From contig NZ_CP012333.1 of the NCBI RefSeq assembly GCF_001263205.1, positions 9,467,501 to 9,531,500 on the forward strand: DNA of 64,000 nucleotides. Reading direction: 5' to 3'. Position numbers and translations under genes: made by a program. Positions 1 to 9,239 of the stretch are shown piece by piece (the first letter of the stretch is position 1; the number at the start of each line of letters is the position of its first letter). The notes beneath the pieces were generated by a model. The model did not search any database, had not been told where the DNA came from, and saw only the letters and a list, made by a program, of their open reading frames with translations. The stretch comes from Labilithrix luteola. Lineage in GTDB: Bacteria; Myxococcota_A; Polyangia; Polyangiales; Polyangiaceae.

Positions 1-1779
1 GCCCGGTCGAAGCGATGACTCGATCGAATCGGTGAGCTCGGGATTGTGTTTCGCGAGGAACGGCAACGCGGTGCGAAGATCGGCGAGCGTTTTGGTTCGG
101 AAGCCGTGGGTTCGTTCTTCGGTGATCTCCACGGCGGTCGATGGGTAAAGGCGCACGAGGTGCTCACCCACGCGAGCGGTGGGCAACGGTTCCGGGAACG
201 TCCGGAGTCCGGCGATCGCGAGTGCGATGAACGCGATGAACGCGAACGGCGCAAAGACGAGTGCTCGGCTCCGGCCACCGGGCGCAGGCGGCGACGGCGC
301 GGAGGGCGAGGCGTCCTGCCCGAAGATCACGACCGCAGGAAGCGCCGCGAGGAACGCGAGGGCCACCGTCGCGACCTGTTGGCCCGACGTGATCCACGGC
401 GGCGTGAACGGGGCCGACAAGAGAACGCCCGCATACACCCAGCGTAGGAGCGAGAGAGAGGGATCTTTCGCGCGTCGCACGAAGACGATGAAGGCCGACC
501 ACACGCTTGCCACCACGAAGGTCGCCCCGGTGAGCGCCATGCCGACGGCGTTGAGCAAGCTCGTCGTGCCGAGCTCGCGTTGCCAAAGCCAGAGCGGGCC
601 GAGATAGCCGCTCTCGGCCATGGCGCGACGAACGGCCCGCGCGTCTTCGAGGATGCGATCGTCGGGGTTCGTCCAGACGTACGAGAACATCCCTTGGGGC
701 GAATAGAACAGGCTCCCGAAGGAATGCGCGAGGCTCGACGCGAACATGCTCGGATGCGCGCGCACCTCGCCGACGACGATGCGCCAAGCCTCTGGAACGC
801 GCTCGGCGACCGCGAGCTGCGCGAGGTGGGGATGCGAGGCGGCGAGATAAGTGTAGTCCTCTCCGTGAAGGAGCCCGTAGGCGATGCCCGGGTAGTCGGA
901 GAACGTGACGCCCTCGCCGGTGAACGAGAGCACCACGCGATGGCACGCGATGCCGAGCAACAAAGCCGCTCCGCAGATGCCAGCCATCCTCCAACGCTCG
1001 CGTCCCGGCTGAGGAGCGAGCTTTCGCACGGCCCAGATCACGAGGGCTGGGAGCACGAACATCGGGCCCGCGCGGGCCATCATCCCGAGAGAAAGTGCGA
1101 CGAGACCGGCCACGACGAGCCTCGTTGCCTGCGCGCGGTCTCGATCGAAAGCCGCCTGCGCGCGCCAGAGGAGCACGAACCCGACGACGCCGAACGGCAG
1201 CCCGAGCTGCTCGGTCTGGATGAAGCCGCACCATCGGCGCTCGAACCAGAACAGCACGAGCCAGACGACGAGCGCGCTCTTGTAACCATGCGTGCGGAAC
1301 ACTTCGAGCGAGGCCGCGGCGGTCGCCCATGCGCCGAAGGCGGCGTAGACCACGAGGCAGAGGCGCAAATCTCCATTCGTCAGACGAAGGAGGGTGGCGA
1401 GCGTCGTGCTGAAGAGCGGCCTCTTCGACGAGACCTCCGAAAAGCGTGCGCCATGCACGAGACGGAGGGCGTCATCGTAGAAGTCATAGGAGTCGCTCCA
1501 CGGCAAGATGCCGCCGAGCACGGCGTTGCGGCCTTCGTAGCCCACCGTCCAGAGGTGGACGAGAAGCGATCCGAGTAGCACGGCCGTGATCGTGTGGATG
1601 GCGACGGCTCTCGCCGAAATCGACGCGCGATCGAGCGCACGGAAGATCGACGCGGCGAGGACGACGACGACGAGCGCGTCGTACCGCGGCAGTCGCTCGA
1701 ATCCGGCGAGGACGACGGCGTAACAGAGGGTGGCCACGATGCTCGTGACCACGACGAGGCGCGCTCGCGAGGCCGACAC
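1..1779 (-). CDS. Multi-pass membrane protein, possibly GT-C-type glycosyltransferase (C-terminus beyond window)
   Basis: Reading leftward from a GTG at 1779, an uninterrupted frame of 593 codons runs off the window edge, so the C-terminus is missing. Two in-frame TAG codons lie just upstream, which fixes the start near 1779. The product is strongly hydrophobic with many membrane segments. Early segments are followed by a loop with WSDSYDFYDDALRL, then G and SSKRPLF. Acidic residues in the first loop followed by an R-P motif are typical of GT-C glycosyltransferases that use polyprenyl-linked sugars (PMT/ArnT-like, GT39/GT87). Function is inferred from this pattern only. The acidic loop suggests an active enzyme, but an oligosaccharide flippase-like or unknown membrane protein cannot be excluded. 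It lies downstream of the AraC-like gene on the same strand, 64 nt away. Confidence 0.75.
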   Translation of the reverse strand, partial: MSASRARLVVVTSIVATLCYAVVLAGFERLPRYDALVVVVLAASIFRALDRASISARAVAIHTITAVLLGSLLVHLWTVGYEGRNAVLGGILPWSDSYDFYDDALRLVHGARFSEVSSKRPLFSTTLATLLRLTNGDLRLCLVVYAAFGAWATAAASLEVFRTHGYKSALVVWLVLFWFERRWCGFIQTEQLGLPFGVVGFVLLWRAQAAFDRDRAQATRLVVAGLVALSLGMMARAGPMFVLPALVIWAVRKLAPQPGRERWRMAGICGAALLLGIACHRVVLSFTGEGVTFSDYPGIAYGLLHGEDYTYLAASHPHLAQLAVAERVPEAWRIVVGEVRAHPSMFASSLAHSFGSLFYSPQGMFSYVWTNPDDRILEDARAVRRAMAESGYLGPLWLWQRELGTTSLLNAVGMALTGATFVVASVWSAFIVFVRRAKDPSLSLLRWVYAGVLLSAPFTPPWITSGQQVATVALAFLAALPAVVIFGQDASPSAPSPPAPGGRSRALVFAPFAFIAFIALAIAGLRTFPEPLPTARVGEHLVRLYPSTAVEITEERTHGFRTKTLADLRTALPFLAKHNPELTDSIESSLRPG

Positions 1780-1843
1780 TGTCCGCCGAAGCTACGCCTA
1801 AGAGAGGAGGCGGCAACGTGGCGATACGCCGCTGCCGGTGCAA

Positions 1844-2233
1844 TCAGGCCGCGGCGCGGAAGGCCTGTGTTGCGCGGAGGGCCGGGATCGACGTGATGCG
1901 AGGGTGGAAGAGGGCGACCCGACGACGGAAGAGCCCAGGTGCGATTCCGAACAGGCGCTTGAACGCCTTGGCGAACGCGAACTCCGACGTGTAGCCGAGC
2001 TCTGCGGCGATGGCGGCGAGCGTGAGATCGGTCTCGCGGAGGCGCTCCTGCGCGAGCCGAAGACGATGTTCGGTGAGCCAGCGGAGCGGGGAGACGCCGA
2101 GCGCACGCGTGAAGCGGCGCGCGAAGGCGGCCCGAGACAACCCGCAGACGCGGGCGAGCGCGGACACCGTCCAACGACGGGCGGGATCCGCCTTCATCGC
2201 GTCGAGCGCTCGTGCAACGTACCCGTCGGTCAT
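1844..2233 (-). CDS. Small AraC-family DNA-binding protein (HTH domain only)
   Basis: The 129-residue product is almost entirely an AraC/XylS-type double helix-turn-helix. The first HTH covers 'WTVSALARVCGLSRAAFARRF' without a gap, and the second is 'LAAIAAELGYTSEFAFAKAF' followed by the family's conserved FGIAPG-like end. There is no N-terminal cupin or effector domain, so it resembles SoxS/MarA-type stand-alone regulators. The start was set at the ATG at 2233, because the open frame upstream overlaps the divergent protease gene and codes for nothing AraC-like. An in-frame GTG about 14 codons upstream is an alternative. It is divergent from the ClpP-like gene, so it may regulate itself, that gene or the downstream membrane protein. 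That is inference. Confidence 0.85.
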   Translation of the reverse strand: MTDGYVARALDAMKADPARRWTVSALARVCGLSRAAFARRFTRALGVSPLRWLTEHRLRLAQERLRETDLTLAAIAAELGYTSEFAFAKAFKRLFGIAPGLFRRRVALFHPRITSIPALRATQAFRAAA

Positions 2234-2365
2234 GCCTCGAGCATGGCGCGAACCTCGAGCAACGTCCACTCGGGCGCTCGCGCCGAACGACAATCGAGAC
2301 GATCGGACATTCCATCGAGCGTCCGAGACATGGCTCGATTGGGGCAGGCGCACGATGCTCGCGTG

Positions 2366-2980
2366 ATGCCGAAAGAGAAGAAGGAAGAAGAAGACAACCC
2401 GTCGCTCCCGCAGGGTGCGTTTCTCGATCGCGCCGCGGATGCGCTCTTTTCCGCGCGCACGGTGCTCATCTATGGCGAGGTGAATACGGCGCTCGCGCGT
2501 TCGGTGTCGGCTCAGCTCGTTGCGCTCGCCTCGTCGAGCGACGCGCCGATCCGCGTCCTCGTGCATTCGCAAGGCGGTCACGTCGAAGCAGGGGACACCA
2601 TCCACGACCTCGTCCGTGCGGTGGCGCCGGACGTCATCATGATTGGCACCGGTTGGGTGGCCAGCGCCGGCGCGCTCATCTACTCGGCAGCCAAGAAAGA
2701 GAACCGCTACGCGCTACCGAATACACGCTTTCTCCTGCACCAGCCGCTCGGCGGCGCAGGCGGGCCGGCCTCCGACATCGAGATCGAAGCGACGCAGATC
2801 CTGCAGATGCGCGAGCGCCTGAATCGCATCTTCGCGAAGGCCACGGGTCAGGAGTACGAAAAGATCTGCCGCGACACGGAGCGCAACTTCTGGATGAACG
2901 CCAAGGAGGCCATCACCTACGGCCTCGTGAACCGCGTCGTCGATCGCCTCGCCGACATCCCGTCTCCGCGAGCGAGCTGA
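2366..2980 (+). CDS. ClpP-like serine protease with Asp-to-Asn change in the triad
   Basis: This 204-residue protein has the length and fold signatures of the ClpP proteolytic subunit. It has a 'VHSQGGHVEAGDTIHD' segment, the nucleophile region GWVASAGALIY (Ser100) and the histidine region RFLLHQPLGG (His125). The third triad position, in the DTER[D/N] motif, is Asn174 instead of Asp. Spacings of 25 and 49 residues match E. coli ClpP exactly (S97, H122, D171), so the substitution is placed with confidence. Listeria ClpP1 is a known case of Asn at this site and is weakly active on its own. The N-terminus is acidic and lysine-rich. ATG 2366 was chosen; ATG 2330 is also in frame. A GATGCT hexamer sits 6 nt before the chosen start. 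No clpX lies next to it, so the partner ATPase is unknown. Confidence 0.88.
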   Translation: MPKEKKEEEDNPSLPQGAFLDRAADALFSARTVLIYGEVNTALARSVSAQLVALASSSDAPIRVLVHSQGGHVEAGDTIHDLVRAVAPDVIMIGTGWVASAGALIYSAAKKENRYALPNTRFLLHQPLGGAGGPASDIEIEATQILQMRERLNRIFAKATGQEYEKICRDTERNFWMNAKEAITYGLVNRVVDRLADIPSPRAS

Positions 2981-3646
2981 CGTTCAGTCGAGGAGGACGC
3001 GAGCCTCCGCATAAAAGCGCACGGAGGCCCGCGTCAGCGCACGCCGCCCCGCACACGGCGCCATCGCCCGTACGATTTACGCATCGACGGTGTCATCGCT
3101 TGCGCCGCCGGCCTCGGCGGAACAGCCCGATGACAGGGCGGCAGTTGCGATGACAGCGGCCAGTCCGAAATGATTTGATGTTCGGGACAGGATTCCTCGT
3201 CGGTATTTGGCAAATGCGACAGGTGTCTACCCCTGGGACGACGCGTTGAGGGCCATGTGTAAAAACGTGGCTATTGGGAAGAGCAAATTTCTCGATTGTG
3301 TGAAGTAACGCTGACCGTTCTTCGTTAATTGAGAAATGTGAGTGACGGCTCGTGCGCTTTGTTCGATGAATCTCGTCGACACTCAATGGTCGTGTTGGAC
3401 GTTGGAGGTGCGAGCGTACCTAGCGCTGGCCGCGGAGACGCTTAGGCAGTTCTATTCGCCTTCGACCGTTGGATGCTTCGCGTGCGGCCTTGCTGATCGC
3501 GCGCTGCACCGTCGGTGACCGATTTTCCGCGCGGTGGTCGCGAAGCTACAAGCGCACGACCTCACGCGACCGCCGCTGGTCGACCAGGTTTCGAGGTGTG
3601 CTTCGATGGAAGCAGGTCGATTCCGACGCGTTCGTCGCGCAGGCGG
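2981..3646. other. Intergenic region with no supported gene
   Basis: About 670 bases separate the ClpP-like gene from the convergent glycosyltransferase gene. The middle part (about 3150-3400) is visibly less G+C-rich than its surroundings. Short open frames exist on both strands, but none has a convincing start, codon bias or recognisable protein, and no tRNA or strong terminator was seen. Confidence 0.5.
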
Positions 3647-4489
3647 TCAGCGCTTGAGTCGTCTTACCTTCGGGCTCGTCTTGATCATTCGCGCGAGAGC
3701 GACGGGAAGTGTGGCGCCGAGCGTGGGGGGCGCTAGAACGAGGAGCGCGAGGCCGAGGCGGTCGGGGCCCTCGACGGCGCGTTTGGCGACCATGCCAGCG
3801 ACCGTCTTGATGGTGCGCGGGATCTGCTTCTTCATCACGATTTTCGAGACCTCCTCGCCGTAGCGTGACGGGGAGGGGATGAGCGCGAACGTCGCGCGCA
3901 GGCGTCGGAACTCCGCCATCATCGTGTTCTCGAGATCGTAGCCGTCGGCGATCGACGCGAAATTCATCTTTCGGATGACGTTCGTGCGCGCAAGGAAGTA
4001 GCCGTGTAAGACGTCGCTCATGCCCCAGTAGCCGAGGGCTAGCTGCAGCACGAACGACACGCCGCGGTTGCCCCATTTGCGAAATGAGGGCATCGCGTGG
4101 AGCGACTGCGGGTGCATGAACCGCGAGCCCTTCGCGACGTCGATGTCCGGCATCTCCTCGAGGATCCGACGGAAGCGCGGAATCAGGCGTGGGTCGAACT
4201 GGTCGTCCGAGGCGAGAACGCCGATGGCGTCGACGTCGTCGCGCTCGAGCAAGAGGCGCATTCCATTCTTCACGGCGCCGCCGATGCCTGCGTTCGCCTG
4301 ATGAATGACGTGAACCTTCTCGGGGTGCTCGCGCGCGAGCTCGTCGGCAATCTCGCCCGTGCGGTCCGTGCTCCCATCGTTCACGATGACGAGTCGGTCC
4401 ATGAACGGCAGGTTCGCCTCGACCGTTCGGCGGAGCAGGAGCTGCTCGTTGAGCGCAGGGCTGACGAACGCGATACGCAAACCAGGCAC
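3647..4489 (-). CDS. Family 2 glycosyltransferase
   Basis: The 280-residue protein begins with the GT-A nucleotide-sugar binding pattern: LRIAFVSPALNE, then RLVIVNDGSTDRTGEIAD, then a DDQFD motif that fits the metal-binding DxD. Residues such as KNGMRLLL and KGSRF place it among dolichol-phosphate mannosyltransferase-like GT2 enzymes, which move a sugar from a nucleotide donor to a polyprenyl phosphate or another acceptor. The C-terminal region is hydrophobic with basic residues and may touch the membrane. GTG 4489 was chosen because a TAGCGT hexamer (4497-4502) lies 7 nt upstream, as in other genes here; GTG 4498 is an alternative. The substrate cannot be told from sequence. It points away from the response regulator operon downstream of it and is probably transcribed alone. 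Confidence 0.85.
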   Translation of the reverse strand: MPGLRIAFVSPALNEQLLLRRTVEANLPFMDRLVIVNDGSTDRTGEIADELAREHPEKVHVIHQANAGIGGAVKNGMRLLLERDDVDAIGVLASDDQFDPRLIPRFRRILEEMPDIDVAKGSRFMHPQSLHAMPSFRKWGNRGVSFVLQLALGYWGMSDVLHGYFLARTNVIRKMNFASIADGYDLENTMMAEFRRLRATFALIPSPSRYGEEVSKIVMKKQIPRTIKTVAGMVAKRAVEGPDRLGLALLVLAPPTLGATLPVALARMIKTSPKVRRLKR

Positions 4490-4564
4490 GTGATGCACGC
4501 TACCACACGGTGTCCACGGACGAATCGCTCCGATGAGCCGCTCGACGACTCTCCAAGCTCAGCG

Positions 4565-6055
4565 TCAGCCTTCGCCGCGCTTGATCTGGTAGCCGCGAAT
4601 CTTCTTGTGCAGGTTCGTCCGCTCGACGCCGAGGATGACCGCCGTGCGGGAGATGTTCCAGCCCGTCAGCTTCAGCGTGTCGACGATGTACTTACGCTCG
4701 GTCTGCTCGCGGTATTCGCGCAAGGTCAGATACGAGCGAAGCGCTTCGGGGCCCGGCGCCGTCGCGGGCGGGCGTGAAGCGGTGTCGTGCTCCTCTTCGA
4801 AGTTCTCTACCGGAGGCGCCGCCTCGTCGCGCGGGTCTTCCTCGCCGAAAGGGCTCTCGTGCGGATCCTCGGGGAGATCGGCGATGGTCACGCGATCGCC
4901 CGACAGAATGGCCATGCGCTCGACGACGTTCTTCAGCTCGCGCACGTTGCCGGGCCACTTGCGTGTCACGAGTGCGGCGAGCACTGCGTTGTCGATGGGC
5001 TTGGGCTTCGTGCCGTTCTCCTTGGCGAAGTTCAGCATGAACGCATGCGCGAGGAGCGGGATGTCTTCGACGCGCTCGCGCAGGTTGGGGCTGCGCAGAG
5101 GGAAGACGTTGAGGCGGAAGAAGAGATCCTCGCGGAAGCCGCCGCGTTCGACTTCTTTGCCGAGATCTTTGTTGGTGGCGGCAAGAACGCGCACGTCGAC
5201 GTGGATGACGTGTTCGCTGCCGACGCGCGAAATCTCACCGGACTGCAGCGCGCGGAGCACCTTGGCTTGCGCCACCACGTCCATGTCGCCGATCTCGTCG
5301 AGAAACAGAGTGCCGCCGTGGGCCTGCTCGAAGAAGCCGCGTCGCTTCGTCTGCGCGCCGGTGAAGGCGCCTCTCTCGTGACCGAAGAGCTCGCTCTCGA
5401 TGAGCTCGCGCGGAATGGCCGCACAATTGACCTTCACGAAGGGGCTGTCGGTGCGGGGGCTCAAACGGTGAACCGCGCGGGCGATGAGCTCCTTGCCGGT
5501 ACCGCTTTCTCCGGTGATGAGCACGCTGGCGCGCGTCGGCGCCACCTTTTCGAGGTCGTGGAAGATGCGCTGCATCGGCGCGCTCTTGCCGATCATCTCG
5601 TACTTGGCGAGCTGCTCCTTCGACACCTCGGCGAGCGCGCGCCGCGCCTGGGCGGTCTCGAGGACGTTGCGCACGCTGACGAGCACGCGCTCGCGGGCGA
5701 GGGGCTTCTCGAAGAAGTCGCTCGCGCCGAGCTTGATGGCGTTGACCGCCTCGTTCACCGTCGCGTGGCCGCTGATGACGATGATCGGCAGGTCGCGCGT
5801 GGCTTCTTCTTTGCGCAGCCGTTCGAGGGCTTCGAGGCCGCTCATCTGAGGGAGCTTCACGTCGAAGATGGCGAGGTCGACCGGCGTGTTCGGCCGCGCG
5901 AGGATCTCGAGCGCCATCTCCGCGCTGTCGGCGCCGAGCACGTGATAGCCCTCGCCCTCGAGCACGAGCTGCAGCGTGCGACGAATGTTCTTCTCGTCGT
6001 CGACGACCAGAATCGTCTTCGCCGTCTTCTGGCCGGTGGTCATGACCGTGCTCAT
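4565..6055 (-). CDS. NtrC-family sigma-54-dependent response regulator (NtrX-like)
   Basis: The 496-residue protein has three domains in order. The receiver (residues about 13-130) has the acidic pair DD19-20, phospho-acceptor Asp65 in IFDVKLPQ, and the FEKP lysine. The AAA+ domain (about 155-385) has GESGTGKE (Walker A), the GAFTGA loop that contacts sigma-54, and FLDEIGD (Walker B). A Fis-type HTH follows near residues 455-490 (WNISRTAVILGVERTNLHKK). An acidic, proline-rich linker separates the last two. The HTH most resembles NtrX-type regulators. It would activate sigma-54 promoters when phosphorylated. No kinase gene is adjacent. The start is supported by TAGCCT (6066-6071) 10 nt upstream of the ATG; no Shine-Dalgarno site is visible. 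Confidence 0.96.
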   Translation of the reverse strand: MSTVMTTGQKTAKTILVVDDEKNIRRTLQLVLEGEGYHVLGADSAEMALEILARPNTPVDLAIFDVKLPQMSGLEALERLRKEEATRDLPIIVISGHATVNEAVNAIKLGASDFFEKPLARERVLVSVRNVLETAQARRALAEVSKEQLAKYEMIGKSAPMQRIFHDLEKVAPTRASVLITGESGTGKELIARAVHRLSPRTDSPFVKVNCAAIPRELIESELFGHERGAFTGAQTKRRGFFEQAHGGTLFLDEIGDMDVVAQAKVLRALQSGEISRVGSEHVIHVDVRVLAATNKDLGKEVERGGFREDLFFRLNVFPLRSPNLRERVEDIPLLAHAFMLNFAKENGTKPKPIDNAVLAALVTRKWPGNVRELKNVVERMAILSGDRVTIADLPEDPHESPFGEEDPRDEAAPPVENFEEEHDTASRPPATAPGPEALRSYLTLREYREQTERKYIVDTLKLTGWNISRTAVILGVERTNLHKKIRGYQIKRGEG

Positions 6056-6095
6056 GTCACCGAGCAGGCTACAGGCCCTCGGCCCGCGCGCCGCC

Positions 6096-7429
6096 CTAAA
6101 AACTGAGGCCGACGAGGATCTGGTGGGTCGAGTACTTCGGGTGGATCACGTCGAGCGCGAACGCATAGCCGGCCTCGAGGGCGCCGAGATTGAGCACAGC
6201 CTGGACGATCGGCTCGACGCCACCCCGCGGATCGACGTGGTCGACGCGGCGAGCTTCGCGGTGCAGTTGCTGCCTGCGGGACACCCCGGCGGATCGAGCG
6301 TCGCGCCAAGTCGCGTTTCGCTGCCGCGGTCGAACGTGCCGAGGACACCGCCCCCGAGCGAGAAGTAGGTCGGGAACGAATACGGAAAGAGCAGCATCCG
6401 GTAGGAGAGGAGGAACTCTCCGAAGATGCGTCGCACCGAGCGGTCTACGACGGGCTCGTTCGTGTCTTGCTTGCCCGCGAAAAGGATGCCGATGCGCGAG
6501 GTGAGCGCGAAGCGATCGAACCCAACGATGCTGCCGCCGAGGTAGGGCCCGAAGTACGTCGACGTGTCGATCTGCCAGGCGATGCCGATCGCGCCGTCGC
6601 GCTCCGTCCAAGTGCCTCGGTATTTGCGCTTGCCGATGCTCTGCGTGAGCTTCACGGCGTGCGTGATCGGAACGCCGAAGCCGATGCGTGACTCGAGGAG
6701 GCGATCGGCAACGCCCACCACCTGACCATCGCACGTGAGCATCGGGCCGCCGGAATTGCCGGGGCTCAGCGCAGCATCGGTCTGGATGAAGGCGTCGCTC
6801 TTGGCGCTGACGATGCCCTGCGAAACGCTGAAGTTGAGCAGGCCCTCGAGCTCGCGCGAGATCCTCGGGAGATCGCCGTACGGGTTGCCGATGGCGAGGA
6901 TCGGAACGCCGACCGCGACGTTGGCGCGTGGCGTGAGCGGTTGTGCGTCGCTCGCGTCGGCGAGCTCGAGCAGTGCGAGGTCGTGTTCCTCGTCGACGGC
7001 GACGACTTCGGCAGTGGTTCTCTTTCCACCGGGGAACTCGACGCGAACGTCACGACCGAGATCGACCACGTGCAGGGCGGTCAGAACGTTCTTCCTCGAG
7101 AAGAAGACGAACCCAGTGCCGAGCGCACCGTCGGGCCGCGTGATGCGCACCACGCTCGGTTTCGTGGCCTTGTAGACGTGCTCGATGAAAGCCTGTTCGC
7201 ACGTCGGGCTTTCGTCTTCCTCGGCCTTGGCGGTCAGCGAGGCGGCAACCGCCGTCTCCGGCGTCGACACGCACTCGGGTTTGAACGCCTTCTTGCCCGT
7301 GTTCGGATCGACGGTCCAGGGCGGGTCGCAGGGGCCGCGGGGAAGGCTTGCGGGGGGCGGAAGCGCGTGGGCAGAGCCCGTGAAAAGAGCCGTTCCGGCG
7401 AAGAGCGCGAGGGCCGCCCAGCGCCTCAA
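6096..7429 (-). pseudogene. Trypsin-like periplasmic protease with outer-membrane-like C-terminus, frameshifted
   Basis: The 5' part encodes a signal peptide and a DegP/HtrA-like S1C protease domain: His in TALHVV, Asp in EEHDLALLEL and Ser in SPGNSGGP, so the triad is intact. No PDZ domain follows. Instead there is a beta-rich region (repeated Tyr/Phe/Gly strands) that should end in a typical outer-membrane terminal strand, ILVGLSF. That end lies in another frame. Without correction, translation leaves the barrel near 6226 and stops at 6146. Adding one base to the C4 run at 6223-6226 restores SIRGGGVEPIVQ and joins the frames. The TTG start overlaps the bamD stop (TTGA), with GAGG upstream. 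It is third in the operon with bamD. It may be a true pseudogene, phase variation or an assembly error. Confidence 0.8.
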
Positions 7430-8364
7430 ACGCCTCGCTCCCGCATGTAGTCGAGATAGTTGTTCGCTTGAACCGTCAGCGGGCTCTTCGGGTAGTCGTG
7501 CAGGATCGCGTTGAAGGTGTCCCGCGCGTCGCCGAACTTGTGCATCTTCAGATACACCTCGCCGAGGAGGAGCAGCGCCTCGGCCTCGAGGCCGGAGTCG
7601 ACCGGCTCGGGCGCGTTCGGATTGATCCTCGGCTGCTTGCCGGGCGTGGCGGGCGCGAGTTGCGGACCAAGGGCGAAGTTGCGCATCGCGTACTGGATAC
7701 GCAGAACCGCGGCGTCGAAGTTGTCACGCTGCAGATAGAACCGCGCGACATAGAGCTCGTGGCGCATGAGGCGCGCCGTGACGTCGGCGAGGAGCTCGCG
7801 GATCTTCTGCGAGTCTTTGCCGGTGGGATAATCGTGGACGTAGCCCTTCAGCTCTTTGTAGGCGTCGAGGATGACGGCCTGATCGCGCTCGTCGGCGCTG
7901 GGGAGCAGGAAGGACTCGGAGATCTGCTTGTACTGCGCCTCGGCGATGCGGGCACGCGCGTAGCCGACTTCCTCGACGTCCGAGCGGTGGTCGTGGACGA
8001 ACTGCCGGTACTCGCGGATGGCCTCGGCGTATTTTTCCTGCTCGAAGTCCGCGTCGGCGATGCGAAGCTCGGCGAGGCGCGCGAACTTCGAGTAGCTGTA
8101 CTTGCGCTTGACCTCGCGAAAGAGGCTCTGCGCTTCGATCCAGTTGTGGGAGGTGAATTCCTCCATCGCCTGGTTGTAGGCGCGCTCGGCGTCGGCCGCG
8201 TAGCTCAGCGCCGAACGCGGCTCGGGCGTCTCGCAACCGGTCAACCCCGCGATACCCACGAGACCAGCGGCTCCAAGAGCGCCGATACACAGCGCCCCGA
8301 GAAGGGAGTGAGAGCGGCGAGCAGGAGCCATCGGCTTTCGCGTATAGACCATTTTCGCCTTCAT
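7426..8364 (-). CDS. bamD: BamD-like outer-membrane assembly lipoprotein
   Basis: The 312-residue lipoprotein has a basic N-terminus, a hydrophobic stretch and the lipobox LTGC, then tetratricopeptide repeats (EAQSLFREVKRKY, YAEAIREYRQFV, KFGDARDTFNAIL, YPKSPL). BamD uses such repeats to bind BamA and substrate outer-membrane proteins. It is longer than E. coli BamD (about 245 residues) because of an insert near residues 210-260. ATG 8364 was chosen because its ATGA overlaps the stop of the upstream gene and GAGG lies 6 nt upstream; further ATGs at 8352 and 8331 remain possible. The genes before and after overlap by 4 bases, pointing to one mRNA and translational coupling. Confidence 0.9.
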   Translation of the reverse strand: MKAKMVYTRKPMAPARRSHSLLGALCIGALGAAGLVGIAGLTGCETPEPRSALSYAADAERAYNQAMEEFTSHNWIEAQSLFREVKRKYSYSKFARLAELRIADADFEQEKYAEAIREYRQFVHDHRSDVEEVGYARARIAEAQYKQISESFLLPSADERDQAVILDAYKELKGYVHDYPTGKDSQKIRELLADVTARLMRHELYVARFYLQRDNFDAAVLRIQYAMRNFALGPQLAPATPGKQPRINPNAPEPVDSGLEAEALLLLGEVYLKMHKFGDARDTFNAILHDYPKSPLTVQANNYLDYMRERGV

Positions 8365-8669
8365 TTCTCGCCTCGCCAACGGACGATGCGTCGCGCCGGG
8401 GGCTCGTCGTCGGTCTTGGCCTGACGAAACGCGGTGCGGACGATGAGACGGACCTTCTCCGCCAGGTCGGCCGGCGGCGGGTTGCCGCTATCCCCTTTGG
8501 CCTGGACCTCGACCTCGACCGTACCCTCGGCCGTAACCAGGACCTTCAGCGCAAAGGTATCGTCCGGCACGTACGCCGCGCCCGTATAAGACCAGGGCGG
8601 CCCACCGTCACGCGGTCGCTCGAGCGCAATACGTACGCCGCTTTCGGGCCTCTCACCGGCGATGCTCAC
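8361..8669 (-). CDS. Small hypothetical protein, first gene of the bamD operon
   Basis: This frame encodes about 102 residues if GTG 8669 is used. The same frame is open further upstream to an ATG at 8735, which would overlap the divergent greA start, so the shorter form is preferred. The sequence has alternating charged and beta-prone stretches (FALKVLVTAEGTVEVEVQAKG) and a basic C-terminus ending RIVRWRGEK. No signal peptide, membrane segment or known domain is evident. The stop overlaps the bamD start as ATGA. A beta-sandwich or TonB-C/AgmX-like fold is conceivable from the 'LxVxVxAxGxVxxVxV' rhythm, but that is speculative. Confidence 0.6.
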   Translation of the reverse strand: MSIAGERPESGVRIALERPRDGGPPWSYTGAAYVPDDTFALKVLVTAEGTVEVEVQAKGDSGNPPPADLAEKVRLIVRTAFRQAKTDDEPPARRIVRWRGEK

Positions 8670-8733
8670 GCGGCGGACGTACCACAAGATCGTCTCGCGT
8701 CCGCGAGGAGTTGAGGTTAAAGAGTCTCCGGTC

Positions 8734-9225
8734 ATGGTCGACAAGAACCCGATCACCCCCGAAGGGGCAGCCAAGCTGCGCGACGAGCTCCACAACCGGA
8801 AGACCGTCGAACGCCCGCACATCACGCAGCTGATCGCCGAAGCCCGCGCCCATGGTGACCTCAGCGAAAATGCCGAGTACCACGCGGCTCGCGAGCGTCA
8901 GGGCTTCAACGAAGCGCGCATCAAGGACCTCGAAGACAAGCTTTCTCGCGCCGAGATCATCGACCCCACGAAGATCGGCGGCGACAAGGTCGCCTTCGGC
9001 GCCACCGTGAAGCTCATGAACTCGGAGACCGAGGAGGAGGTCTGTTATCGGATCCTCGGCGCCGACGAGGCCGACATCAACAACGGGCAGATCAGCGTCA
9101 CCGCACCCTTGGCTCGATCGTTGCTCGGCAAGGAAGTGGGGGACGAGGTCAAGGTCCGAACCCCCGGTGGTGAGCGCGTCTTCGAGATCCTCGAGATCGA
9201 CTTCACCGGCAAGTCGGCCAAGTAG
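8734..9225 (+). CDS. greA: Transcription elongation factor GreA
   Basis: The 163-residue product is the normal GreA length. The N-terminal coiled coil contains ITPEGAAKLRDEL and the acidic tip signature ARAHGDLSENAEYHAARERQ, whose Asp/Glu residues coordinate Mg2+ in the RNA polymerase secondary channel. The C-terminal FKBP-like domain follows (VAFGATVKLMNSETEE, ISVTAPLARSLLGKEVGDEV). GreA rescues backtracked polymerase by stimulating transcript cleavage. Here it is the first gene of a plus-strand run and lies 14 nt upstream of the recG-like gene. It is divergent from the bamD operon, and the two starts lie about 65 nt apart, so promoters must share this short gap. Confidence 0.97.
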   Translation: MVDKNPITPEGAAKLRDELHNRKTVERPHITQLIAEARAHGDLSENAEYHAARERQGFNEARIKDLEDKLSRAEIIDPTKIGGDKVAFGATVKLMNSETEEEVCYRILGADEADINNGQISVTAPLARSLLGKEVGDEVKVRTPGGERVFEILEIDFTGKSAK

Positions 9226-9239
9226 TTCGAGGGCCGTTC

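Noticed and set aside
2234..2605. N-terminal extension of the AraC-like protein
   Set aside because: It lies opposite the ClpP-like gene and has no AraC-type character, so the start was set at 2233.
3093..3386. 97-codon minus-strand frame in the gap after the ClpP-like gene
   Set aside because: There is no ribosome site, no codon bias and no domain. It was treated as chance.
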